From positions 1,364,001-1,428,000 of the forward strand of contig CAXXGW010000009.1 in NCBI GenBank assembly GCA_963666755.2: a stretch of 64,000 nucleotides of DNA. The letters are read 5' to 3'. A program made the position numbers and the translations under genes. This stretch comes from CAXXOK01 sp963666755 (lineage in GTDB: Bacteria; Bacillota; Clostridia; Christensenellales; Aristaeellaceae). Shown one piece after another: positions 9,437 to 16,984 of this stretch. The number at the start of each line of letters is the position of its first letter. Position 1 is the stretch's first letter. The notes beneath the pieces are model-generated. The model saw only the letters and a program-made list of their open reading frames with translations. It searched no databases and was not told where the DNA came from.

Positions 9437-9492
9437 GGACTCACCCCATCCAAATGCTTTCTGCGTCGCGCTGCATACCGGCTATCCGATCA

Positions 9493-9523
9493 GGGTTACC
9501 CCCGCTGCGCGCGGGGGTAACCC
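9493..9523 (-). terminator. intra-operon hairpin between binding protein and permease genes
   Basis: A 13-bp perfect stem, GGGTTACCCCCGC with its complement, has a 5-base loop and no T-run. In many ABC importers such a hairpin protects or partly terminates the message, so the binding protein is made in excess over the membrane subunits. That role is inferred here. Confidence 0.7.
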
Positions 9524-9539
9524 TTCGCCATGCTGTAGG

Positions 9540-11102
9540 TCAGTTCGCGCTTACAAAATCGTCGGCGAACGTGAAGGCGCCCGCGATGGGAAGCATTCTG
9601 TCGGTAATGTAGAACTCGCTGATGGTCTTCTTGCCGACAAAATACTCAAAGCTGAAGCAGACGGCAAAGATCGGATTGACTTCCTTGATGTACTGCCAGG
9701 CGGCGTCTACGTTCTCAGGCGTATGGGTCGCTTTGTCCAGTGCCGTGTGGAACAGCTCCTGCAGTTTGGCGTCGTCCAGCCAGTTGCAGGTGGTACCTTT
9801 GTAGAAGTTGGAGTCCAGGCTGTACTGCCACTGCTGCACAACGTAGTTACCGGCTTTGTTGTTGATATGGATATCCCACTGGGTCGGGTCAAAGCGGTAT
9901 GTGTTGAAGAGCGCCTCGTCGTAAGAGTTGATGGTAACGGTGATGCCGATCTCCTGCAGGTAAATCTGCAGAATCTGCGCCATCATCAGGTGCGCGGGCT
10001 GCGCGTCGCACAAAAGGCGGATCGTGAGGCCGTTTTCATACCCGGCGTCCTTCATGAGCTGCTTGGCTTTTTCCACGTCATACTCATAATAGGGTTCGGA
10101 TTTCCAGGCTTCCAGATAGTCGGCGGCCATCTCGCCACCAAACGCGTGGCAAACAGAGCCCAAACCTTCGTAAGCGCCGTCCAGCACCGCCTGCTTGTCA
10201 ATGGCGTAGCTCACCGCCTGGCGCAGACGCACATCCGCAAAGGGGTTGCCAGCCGAGCAGTTGAAGAACACGCACTGCGAAAGCGTAGCGGGCATGGATA
10301 CCACGTTAAAATTGTTTTCCTGGTCGCCACCCTCCAGGAAATGGTGCATATCGCTGATGGACACGGTCTTGGAGAAATCCACTTCGCCGTTCTCCAGCGC
10401 GATCAAAATCTGGCTGGGTTCGCTGATCACCTTGTAGACAATCTCATCCGCATTCGCCATCGAAACCGCGGCGCGGTCATCCGCGTGCCAATAGTTCGGA
10501 TTTTTTACCAAAGTGATGGTCGAGCCGGCTTGCCAGTCCTTGAGCGTGTAGGGGCCGGTGCCGACGGGCACGCTGTCCATACGGTCCTTCTCATAGGCGG
10601 CCTGCGATACGATGCGGATGGAGCACAGCGCGTCTTCAAATACGCCCACACCGTTGCTCTTGAGGGCAACCTGCACGGTATAATCGTCCAGGGCTTTGAT
10701 GCTTTCGATATTGCCCAGGTAGTTGGGCTGGTTGCCTTCCGCAATGTCCTGCGTATAGCTGAACACCACGTCGTTGGCGGTGATGTGGTTACCAACGCTG
10801 TCGTAGATGTTTTCAAAAAGCTTGACATCCACCAGCTGATCGTTCTCCATGGTATAGCCGGAGGCCAGCAGCGGAATCACTTCTCCGCCCAGCGTGCGCT
10901 GGAAGAAGAGCGTTTCGTACAGTTCGGGAAACACGGTCATGGTGTTGAAACCTTCCGGCCCCCACGGATTCATGGAGCCCACGTCGCCGTTCAGCTGAAC
11001 GTTGATTTTGATGTACTTCTCCGTTGTGCCTTCCGCCATCGCGGACGCGGCCGTCATCCCCAGCAGCATAACCGTAAGCAGGATAGCCAGTAGTTTTTTC
11101 AT
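9540..11102 (-). CDS. ABC transporter substrate-binding protein, family 5
   Basis: The 520-residue protein has the family-5 (oligopeptide/oligosaccharide/nickel) layout: ADRRAAVS-type ligand region, the VGTGPYTLKDW motif and the SYDEALFNTYRF hinge region. The N-terminus MKKLLAILLTVMLLGMTAASAMA is a clean signal peptide with an ASAMA cut site, but there is no lipobox cysteine, so the mature protein would not be lipid-anchored. I chose the MKK start at 11102 (AAGGAG 11 bases upstream); an ATG nine bases earlier at 11111 is nearly on the same ribosome binding site. It is the first gene of the importer operon, behind a strong promoter. Confidence 0.88.
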   Translation of the reverse strand: MKKLLAILLTVMLLGMTAASAMAEGTTEKYIKINVQLNGDVGSMNPWGPEGFNTMTVFPELYETLFFQRTLGGEVIPLLASGYTMENDQLVDVKLFENIYDSVGNHITANDVVFSYTQDIAEGNQPNYLGNIESIKALDDYTVQVALKSNGVGVFEDALCSIRIVSQAAYEKDRMDSVPVGTGPYTLKDWQAGSTITLVKNPNYWHADDRAAVSMANADEIVYKVISEPSQILIALENGEVDFSKTVSISDMHHFLEGGDQENNFNVVSMPATLSQCVFFNCSAGNPFADVRLRQAVSYAIDKQAVLDGAYEGLGSVCHAFGGEMAADYLEAWKSEPYYEYDVEKAKQLMKDAGYENGLTIRLLCDAQPAHLMMAQILQIYLQEIGITVTINSYDEALFNTYRFDPTQWDIHINNKAGNYVVQQWQYSLDSNFYKGTTCNWLDDAKLQELFHTALDKATHTPENVDAAWQYIKEVNPIFAVCFSFEYFVGKKTISEFYITDRMLPIAGAFTFADDFVSAN

Positions 11103-11315
11103 GACGTTCATTTCTCCTTCGGTTCTATACAGTTTCGGTTCTATACGGTGAGCCTCCGAGAACCTGCATGGTGCCTCTGCAACTGCGCCCTCCCTACCCG
11201 CAGTCTGTGCCAAAATTCCCGGTGCATTGCGCCCAGTATTACATTGCAGTCTACATCCGTTGAAATGGGATGCTTGCCATTGGCTGTTAAATTGCTACCA
11301 CGTTTTAGCATCTGC

Positions 11316-11344
11316 ATTATAATACGGGCCGTTTCGCTTGTCAA
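11316..11344 (-). promoter_or_regulatory. promoter of the importer/esterase operon
   Basis: On the minus strand TTGACA (11339-11344) and TATAAT (11316-11321) are 17 bases apart, a perfect consensus match. The first start codon lies about 200 bases downstream. A promoter this strong usually needs a repressor, fitting the adjacent LacI-type gene. Confidence 0.88.
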
Positions 11345-11359
11345 TGCAATCGAAAACAT
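11344..11359. promoter_or_regulatory. candidate LacI-family operator
   Basis: The palindrome ATGNNNTCGANNNCAT has a central CG, as LacI-family operators do, and abuts the upstream edge of the -35 box. Assignment to the neighbouring LacI-type regulator is inferred. Confidence 0.45.
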
Positions 11360-11381
11360 TCTGAACAGACCATATTTTGCA

Positions 11382-11408
11382 TGATTTGGTTGAAATGCAA
11401 GCAAATCA
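11382..11408. repeat. 27-bp imperfect inverted repeat upstream of the importer promoter
   Basis: TGATTTGgTTG and CAAgCAAATCA are separated by 5 bases, about 38 bases upstream of the -35 box. This is a plausible activator site. Its left edge forms part of GCATGATTTG, a 10-mer also found upstream of the LacI-type gene promoter. Confidence 0.5.
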
Positions 11409-11474
11409 TAAGGTTCGCTACATTCTAGGCTTCAAGCGAATAGCAGAAATTTTTAGCTAAATTTGGATTGGGCT

Positions 11475-12551
11475 TTAGCTTTCGAGAACTCCGGCGTGTT
11501 TGGGCATACAGCTGTCGCGAAATTCGAAGCGCACCAGCACAGGCTTGTTCACAATCAAGGTATTGTTTTTCAACGCCAGCAGCATCAATTCAAGCGATCC
11601 GTCGGCCAGATCCTCCGGCAGCGCCGCAAAGGACGAAACGCTGGGCGTATAATACTTATACATATCATTAGTGCCGTAGGCGATGTATTCCAGGTCCTTG
11701 GGCGCGTTCAAACCTTTGCGGCGGCAGGTATCCAGCAGGTTCATCAGCGCACGGTCATTCATCACAACCAGCGCAGTCGGGCCGTCTTTCGGAGTAATCA
11801 GCTTTTCAATGGTACGGCTTTCCGGGGTTTCGCACTCGCCACGCTCTACAATCCATTCAGGGCGTATTTCCATGCCGTATTTCCGGCATCCATCCTGAAA
11901 CCCCAATGTTCTGAGCCTGGTTGCCAGCGAAGAGGCTCGGCCCCCGATCACCGCTGCACGGCTGTGTCCGTTTTGGCTGAAAACCTCCGCGCACTTCATG
12001 CCTGCCTCATAATCGTTAATCTGCACGGTCATGTATTTCCCGTTGGTGTTACGGTTCATCACAATAATAGGCATGGAAAAGGTGTTGTTGGTTAAGAAGG
12101 CCATATCGTCATCCGAGGCGCTGGTGATGATGGCGCCGCTGAACATATTGCCGTTCAGCTTGCTGTGTAGTTTGCAAAGCTCGCCCGGGTAGTAGGGTTG
12201 CAGCACAAATTCTGCATGAATGTTGCGTTCGCGTGCCGCCAATACAAACCGCGCGATCATTCTGCTGGTCAGCGCCGCGCCGGTGTTCATCTGCAGTACT
12301 TCCAGGTTTGTAAAAAGTGCGATTACATAACCGGCCTCATCCGATACGCCGCTGCGAAGTCGTTTAGCCGTGATATTAGGCATATAGTTCATCTGTTCCG
12401 CAATATCCCGCACTCGCTGTTGTGTAGCCTTGGCAATCCTGAGCTGATCGCCGCGTCCGTTTAACACTATGGATACCGTGCTGCTGGAAACCCCTGCCGC
12501 TTTAGCAATCTCACGAATTTGAACTGCTTGATTTTTAGTACTCATATCCAT
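11475..12551 (-). CDS. LacI-family transcriptional regulator
   Basis: The 358-residue protein starts at the ATG at 12551 (GGGGAG four bases upstream; a second ATG six bases on is also possible). Upstream in-frame codons lie in or beyond the promoter. Residues ~8-30 form a LacI helix-turn-helix (IREIAKAAGVSSSTVSIVLNG), followed by the hinge and a periplasmic-binding-like effector domain. LacI regulators commonly respond to sugars or related ligands. It is separated from the importer operon by 372 bases, carries its own promoter and very likely controls that operon. Confidence 0.88.
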   Translation of the reverse strand: MDMSTKNQAVQIREIAKAAGVSSSTVSIVLNGRGDQLRIAKATQQRVRDIAEQMNYMPNITAKRLRSGVSDEAGYVIALFTNLEVLQMNTGAALTSRMIARFVLAARERNIHAEFVLQPYYPGELCKLHSKLNGNMFSGAIITSASDDDMAFLTNNTFSMPIIVMNRNTNGKYMTVQINDYEAGMKCAEVFSQNGHSRAAVIGGRASSLATRLRTLGFQDGCRKYGMEIRPEWIVERGECETPESRTIEKLITPKDGPTALVVMNDRALMNLLDTCRRKGLNAPKDLEYIAYGTNDMYKYYTPSVSSFAALPEDLADGSLELMLLALKNNTLIVNKPVLVRFEFRDSCMPKHAGVLES

Positions 12552-12591
12552 CGCGCTCCCCGAATCTGCAAAACTAACGCTGATTGATTTT

Positions 12592-12620
12592 AGCATACTG
12601 GAATCCGGCAGTTTTGTCAA
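12592..12620 (-). promoter_or_regulatory. promoter of the LacI-type regulator gene
   Basis: TTGACA (12615-12620) and TATGCT (12592-12597) on the minus strand are separated by 17 bases. The start codon at 12551 is about 40 bases downstream. Confidence 0.75.
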
Positions 12621-12632
12621 TTTGTTTTTCAC

Positions 12633-13024
12633 TGTAACGGGATGGGTTCACAGCAAGCATGATTTGCCCCGCTGTGCGCACGATCAAGCTAAACATACAA
12701 AAAACTCGGTGTTTATGTTATTACTGGCTGATTGTGTCGCAGGGGGGATATTGCCCGGAAAGTAACAATCACGCTTCTATAATTCTCAAAAGTCTGATTG
12801 TTATAAATGATTGAAGATGCGCAGCATTAGCTCTCAAGCCTATACTGAACCTGATTGTAAAAAGAATAAAGCCAGCGCGATAGAAACCAAAACCGATGGT
12901 GATTTGTAGATAATTATGAGAACCGGCGCTATGGTTCGGCAAGGTTATGCCACAGCCTGCTCAGGTCGGTTTGTGATATTCGATAATTCGATGATAGTAC
13001 TGATAATTAATGAAGGTATAAAAG
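12633..13024. other. gene-free intergenic region, relatively AT-rich
   Basis: About 390 bases lie between the regulator promoter and the tmRNA terminator. No convincing reading frame or RNA was seen. The only structured element noticed is GCATGATTTG at 12657-12666, which is repeated upstream of the importer operon. Confidence 0.5.
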
Positions 13025-13058
13025 AAAAGCCCTTGTATCCGATGATACACGGGCTTTT
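13025..13058 (-). terminator. tmRNA terminator
   Basis: A 15-bp stem with one mismatch (13025-13039 with 13044-13058) and a 4-base loop is followed on the minus strand by CTTTTCTTTTATA. It starts 5 bases after the tmRNA CCA end. Confidence 0.85.
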
Positions 13059-13062
13059 CGTG

Positions 13063-13407
13063 TGGTGGAGGTGAGGGGAGTTGAACCCCTGTCCGAAGGC
13101 ATGCTGATTTAGCTTTCTCCGAGCGCATTCAGGGATTTAGGATTCCCCTCGGCAAGCGCCCCCTGACGGGCTATTGCCTACGGTAGCTTCATGTTACGGG
13201 TCGCGCCGCAAAGCTTTGGTGGACTCGTGCCCCACGATCATCACGCCGGTGGCCGAATCCGTGGGCGGTTCGGGTCGACGCACGGCATTAAGCCGCGAAA
13301 GACAATTCGTTATTGTCAGTTGTTGTTTTTCCCCGTTGTTGCGCGGTACAGGGTCCGCGGCTCGCTTACCAAACCTCCAAAACCCCCGTCGAAACCGGAA
13401 CACCCCC
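13063..13407 (-). ncRNA. ssrA: transfer-messenger RNA (tmRNA)
   Basis: The 345-base RNA ends in a T-arm (GGTTCAACTCCC on the minus strand) plus an encoded CCA. Its 5' GGGGGTG pairs with CACCTCC at the 3' side to form the acceptor stem. The 5' end carries the conserved TTCCGGTTTCGACGGGGG-type tmRNA start. It rescues stalled ribosomes by tagging the unfinished protein, working with SmpB, whose gene ends only 16 bases upstream. Confidence 0.95.
13288..13332 (-). other. tmRNA tag-peptide reading frame
   Basis: The frame ending GCG GCT TAA encodes a probable tag GKTTTDNNELSFAA (resume codon GGA), after the alanine carried by the RNA. The -AA end is the usual protease signal and the GKT opening recalls the Bacillus subtilis tag. 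The resume codon is inferred; the C-terminal half of the tag is secure. Confidence 0.7.
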
Positions 13408-13423
13408 ATGTGTGGTTTGACGG

Positions 13424-13894
13424 CTACATATCCTGCTTGCGGATAAAGGCACGTTCCATCTCGCGCTTTGCATCGCGCTCCGCTTCGCTGTCCCGCTTGT
13501 CGTGCAGTTGCTTGCCCTTGCACAGGCCAAGCTCCAGCTTCATCCGCCCGTCCTTCAGGTAGATTTTCAAGGGTACCAGCGTATACCCCTGCTTGCTCAC
13601 CTGTCCGGCCAGTTTGCGAATTTCGTTGCGGTGCAGCAGCAGCTTTTTAGGCCGCAGCGGGTCGTGGTTATATACACCGCTTTGTTCGTAGGGACTGATA
13701 TGCATACCCTCGGCGAAGATTTCGCCGTTGCGGATCATGCAAAAGCTCTCCTTCAGGTTTACGCGTCCGGCGCGGATGCTCTTGACTTCTGTCCCCTGCA
13801 GGCTCAGGCCGCACTCGTAGGTCTCTTCCACGAAGTAATCGTGGAACGCTTTTTTGTTCTGGGCGACTGGCTTAATGCCTTTTTGCCGGGGCAC
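13424..13894 (-). CDS. smpB: SsrA-binding protein SmpB
   Basis: The 156-residue RNA-binding protein shows the SmpB hallmarks: NKKAFHDYFVEETYECGLSL near the start, the GTEVKSIRAGRVNLKESF core, and a basic C-terminal tail (KREMERAFIRKQ) that enters the decoding centre. The start is GTG with AAGGAGG upstream. It binds tmRNA and brings it to stalled ribosomes. The gene lies directly in front of ssrA on the same strand, so both may share a transcript. Confidence 0.97.
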   Translation of the reverse strand: MPRQKGIKPVAQNKKAFHDYFVEETYECGLSLQGTEVKSIRAGRVNLKESFCMIRNGEIFAEGMHISPYEQSGVYNHDPLRPKKLLLHRNEIRKLAGQVSKQGYTLVPLKIYLKDGRMKLELGLCKGKQLHDKRDSEAERDAKREMERAFIRKQDM

Positions 13895-13941
13895 GTTGCA
13901 TCCTCCTTACGGTTTGCCGCGCGGTGAGGCGCGTGCAGATT

Positions 13942-13969
13942 ATTATAGCACAAACCACACCGGTTGCAA
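13942..13969 (-). promoter_or_regulatory. smpB promoter
   Basis: TTGCAA (13964-13969) and TATAAT (13942-13947) on the minus strand are separated by 16 bases. The -35 hexamer is its own reverse complement and also serves as the -35 of the divergent proA promoter. Confidence 0.7.
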
Positions 13970-13992
13970 AGGGCTGGTTCCTGCTTTATAAT
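13964..13992 (+). promoter_or_regulatory. proA promoter
   Basis: TTGCAA (13964-13969) and TATAAT (13987-13992) are separated by 17 bases. The start codon at 14026 follows 33 bases later with GGGGGG as ribosome binding site. Confidence 0.75.
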
Positions 13993-14025
13993 GCCTTTAT
14001 CAACCATTGCAGGGGGGTTACGACT

Positions 14026-15324
14026 ATGGCCGAAGAATCCATCCGCACAATGGCGGCAAATGCCCGGCAGGCGGGTCTGCAACTGAGCGCTACCACGCTT
14101 GCACAGCGCAATGCGGCGCTGCTCGCCATCGCCGAAGCGATCGAACGCCACCGGGACGCCATCCTCCCCGCCAACCAGCGGGATGTGGAACGCGCAACAG
14201 CCGAGAACCTCAGCGCGCCGCTTGTGGGCAGACTCCGCTTTGGCGATGCCAAAATCCAGCGCGTCTGTGACGGCCTTCGTGCCCTGGCGCAGTTGCCCGA
14301 TCCGCTGGGCCATGTACAGTATGCCAATGAAATTGTAGAGGGCTTAAAGCTCTACCGCGTCTCCTGCCCCATCGGCGTCATCGGCATTATCTTTGAAAGC
14401 CGGCCCGACGCGCTGGTGCAGATCAGTTCCCTGTGCCTGAAAAGCGGCAATGCCTGCCTGCTGAAAGGCGGCCGCGAGGCCATGGAAACCAACGAGGCGC
14501 TTTACGCGGCCATTCTGGAAGGCTCGCAGGCGGCGGGGCTTCCACAGGGCTGGTGCCACCTGCTGCATACCCGGCAGGATGTGGACGAGATGCTTAAGCT
14601 GGACGAAAGCATCGATCTGATTATCCCCCGGGGAAGCAACAGCTTTGTGCACTACATCATGCAAAACAGCTCCATCCCCGTGTTGGGCCATTCCGAGGGC
14701 ATCTGCCATGTCTATGTCGACCGTGCCGCCAATCTGGAAAGGGCTGTGCAGATCGTTGTCGATAGCAAAACGCAGAACCTCTCGGTCTGCAACGCAGCCG
14801 AAACCCTGCTGGTACATGCGGATTGTGCAGCGCAGTTCCTGCCTGCCGCAGCGGCCGCGCTGGCCGCAAAAGGCGTCGAACTGCGCGGGGATGAGGCTAC
14901 GCAACTCCTCCTTGCCTGCAAGGCCGCCACGGAGGAAGACTGGCATACGGAATACCTGGACGCGATTCTTTCCATCCGCATTGTGGAGAGTCTGGACGCC
15001 GCGATCGATCACATCAACATCTACGGGTCGCGCCACACCGACGCCATTGTGTCGGATGATCCCGCCGCGGTAGAGCGCTTCATGACGCTGGTGGACAGCG
15101 CCGACGTATTCGCCAACTGCTCCACACGTTTTTCCGACGGGTTTGTGTACGGCTTTGGCGCGGAGGTGGGCATCGCCACCGGCAAAATCCATGCGCGGGG
15201 CCCGATGGGGCTGGAAGGGCTGTGTACCTATAAATATAAGCTGTACGGGCAGGGGCATACCCTGGCCGATGTGAACAGCGGCCTTACACCGTTGTTGCAC
15301 AGGCCGCTCGATCCAACGCTGTGA
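14026..15324 (+). CDS. proA: glutamate-5-semialdehyde dehydrogenase (gamma-glutamyl phosphate reductase)
   Basis: The 432-residue NADPH-dependent enzyme catalyses the second step of proline synthesis, reducing gamma-glutamyl phosphate to the semialdehyde. The catalytic cysteine lies in NLSVCNAAETLLV, and IFESRPDALVQI and the C-terminal GKIHARGPMGLEGLCTYK are classic ProA motifs. The start at 14026 follows the promoter; the open frame further upstream is not used. proB and proC are not in the window, so this is a solitary proA gene. Confidence 0.96.
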   Translation: MAEESIRTMAANARQAGLQLSATTLAQRNAALLAIAEAIERHRDAILPANQRDVERATAENLSAPLVGRLRFGDAKIQRVCDGLRALAQLPDPLGHVQYANEIVEGLKLYRVSCPIGVIGIIFESRPDALVQISSLCLKSGNACLLKGGREAMETNEALYAAILEGSQAAGLPQGWCHLLHTRQDVDEMLKLDESIDLIIPRGSNSFVHYIMQNSSIPVLGHSEGICHVYVDRAANLERAVQIVVDSKTQNLSVCNAAETLLVHADCAAQFLPAAAAALAAKGVELRGDEATQLLLACKAATEEDWHTEYLDAILSIRIVESLDAAIDHINIYGSRHTDAIVSDDPAAVERFMTLVDSADVFANCSTRFSDGFVYGFGAEVGIATGKIHARGPMGLEGLCTYKYKLYGQGHTLADVNSGLTPLLHRPLDPTL

Positions 15325-15331
15325 ACACAGC

Positions 15332-15382
15332 GCGCCGAACGGGAACGCGGACCCTCATCCGCTTCACGTTCGGCGCTTTTTT
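15332..15382 (+). terminator. proA terminator
   Basis: The 10-bp outer stem GCGCCGAACG/CGTTCGGCGC has an inner GCGGA/TCCGC helix and is followed by TTTTTTG. It starts 8 bases after the proA stop codon. Confidence 0.85.
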
Positions 15383-15417
15383 GTTGGTTGTTCTTCCAAC
15401 TCGTTTCATGAATTTGC

Positions 15418-16845
15418 TTACTCTGCCGTTGTGGCCGCTTCCGCAGCGCCTTGTTCCGCCGGTTGCGTGCGGCACAGAGCGGAACGCAGGTACAGCACCG
15501 TCAACAGTGCGCTGCATAGCGTCCAACCCACGGGATACGCCAGTGCCACCGCCGTAAACGAGTTGCCCAGCAGACTGTTTACATACAGATAAATCTGTCT
15601 GAACAGCACAAACGACAAAAGCATGACCGCCACCGGCGCCTTCGCGTTGCCGATGCCGCGCAGGGCACCCGCAAACACCTGGTTAAAGCAGATCAGCAGA
15701 TAAAACGGCGAAATCATTACAATAAAACGCCTGCCGTAATACAGCACTTCCGGATCGCTGGTAAACAACAACAACAGGTTGTGGGCAAACAGGATTACCA
15801 GCAGACTGATGACCGCGGTGATGCCAAGCGAAAGCAGCAGCGCCTGCTTTGCGCCCTTGCGTGCGCGCGGCATGTTGCGTGCCCCATAGTTTTGCCCTAC
15901 AAACGTGGTGGAGGCCATGGCGATGCTCTGCACCGGGATCAGGATCAGCCCATCGAGCTTGCCGTAGCTGGACCAGCCGGCCATGCATGCCGAGCCGAAG
16001 GAATTGATGTATCCTTGCACAAACACGTTGGAAAAAGAGGTAACCGTTTGCTGCACCGCCGAAGGAAGGCCTATTTTTAAAATCCGGGAGAGCATCTCCC
16101 GGTGGATTTTCACATGCGGCCAGCGGATGCCGTACGGGGCGTTATCCCGAGAAAGCACAATCAGCTCCAGGGCCGCGGACAGGAATTGCGCCAGAATGGT
16201 CGCGTAAGCCACCCCGGCAACCCCCATTTTAAAAACGATCACAAACACCAAATCAAGAGCCGTATTAATGATCGCTGAAAAACATAAAAAATAGAGAGGC
16301 CGACGCGTATCTCCCACCGCCTGCAGCACGCCCGCCCCCATGTTGTACATCAGCAGGCCGCTCATCCCGGAAAAATAGATGGTCAGGTAAGTGCGCGCCT
16401 GCGGCAGCACATCCTCGGGCGTGCCCATCATCCGCAGTGAGGGTTCCACAATCAGCAGACCGAGGCCAGTCATCACCAAGCAAAGCAGAAAGGTTATGGC
16501 GATGGTGGTATGCACGGCGTCGTGCAAATCCTTATGCTCATGGGCGCCGTAACATTGCGAGATCACAACCGTTGCCCCCGTAGCCAACCCGGCGCAAAAG
16601 CCTACCAGCATGTTTACAATGCTGCCTGTGCTGCCGACAGCTGCCAGCGCTTCCTTGCCCACAAAACGGCCGACCACGATAGTATCCACAGTATTGTACA
16701 ACTGCTGGAACACCAGCCCGATCGCCATGGGGATGGAAAACCGCAGCAGTTGCCGCCAGATCACCCCCTGCGTCATATCCGCATCTGTCTTGCCGTGCAG
16801 CTTGCGCGTAAAAAGCCCCCCTATTGATCCGCGTTGGAGAAGCAT
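15418..16845 (-). CDS. MATE family exporter, second copy
   Basis: The protein has about 475 residues and roughly twelve hydrophobic segments. The typical MATE N-terminal region DMTQGVIWRQLLRFSIP is followed by the VFQQLYNTVDTIVVGRFVG signature. It is more similar in type to the DinF/NorM-like clostridial MATEs than to the copy at 1161-2549. The start is uncertain: the ATG at 16845 and the ATG at 16776 both lack a clear ribosome binding site, and the frame stays open upstream. A double palindrome lies just upstream and could regulate it. The exported substrate is unknown. Confidence 0.85.
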   Translation of the reverse strand: MLLQRGSIGGLFTRKLHGKTDADMTQGVIWRQLLRFSIPMAIGLVFQQLYNTVDTIVVGRFVGKEALAAVGSTGSIVNMLVGFCAGLATGATVVISQCYGAHEHKDLHDAVHTTIAITFLLCLVMTGLGLLIVEPSLRMMGTPEDVLPQARTYLTIYFSGMSGLLMYNMGAGVLQAVGDTRRPLYFLCFSAIINTALDLVFVIVFKMGVAGVAYATILAQFLSAALELIVLSRDNAPYGIRWPHVKIHREMLSRILKIGLPSAVQQTVTSFSNVFVQGYINSFGSACMAGWSSYGKLDGLILIPVQSIAMASTTFVGQNYGARNMPRARKGAKQALLLSLGITAVISLLVILFAHNLLLLFTSDPEVLYYGRRFIVMISPFYLLICFNQVFAGALRGIGNAKAPVAVMLLSFVLFRQIYLYVNSLLGNSFTAVALAYPVGWTLCSALLTVLYLRSALCRTQPAEQGAAEAATTAE

Positions 16846-16888
16846 AGCACAACCACGTTTGAATTGCAAACCACGGCCCCGCCCGCGC

Positions 16889-16917
16889 CCATACATCATA
16901 TGTATGGCGTTAACGCC
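16889..16917. promoter_or_regulatory. two abutting palindromes between divergent genes
   Basis: CCATACAT-CAT-ATGTATGG (16889-16907, perfect 8-bp arms) runs into the perfect 12-bp palindrome GGCGTTAACGCC (16906-16917). They lie between a MATE gene and ybaK and look like regulator-binding sites; the regulator is not identifiable. Confidence 0.5.
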
Positions 16918-16924
16918 TTTCCGT

Positions 16925-16953
16925 TTCCCATCCGCAGCGATTTCTGTTATAAT
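16925..16953 (+). promoter_or_regulatory. ybaK promoter
   Basis: TTCCCA (16925-16930) and TATAAT (16948-16953) are separated by 17 bases. The -10 is a perfect match, the -35 is weak (4 of 6). Confidence 0.55.
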
Positions 16954-16984
16954 AGTAGCGTAATAACCAAGCGGAGAGGGACAC

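Noticed and set aside
9324..11093. 589-codon open frame opposite the binding-protein gene
   Set aside because: It overlaps a well-supported family-5 binding protein with signal peptide and promoter; the translation is His/Val-rich shadow sequence.
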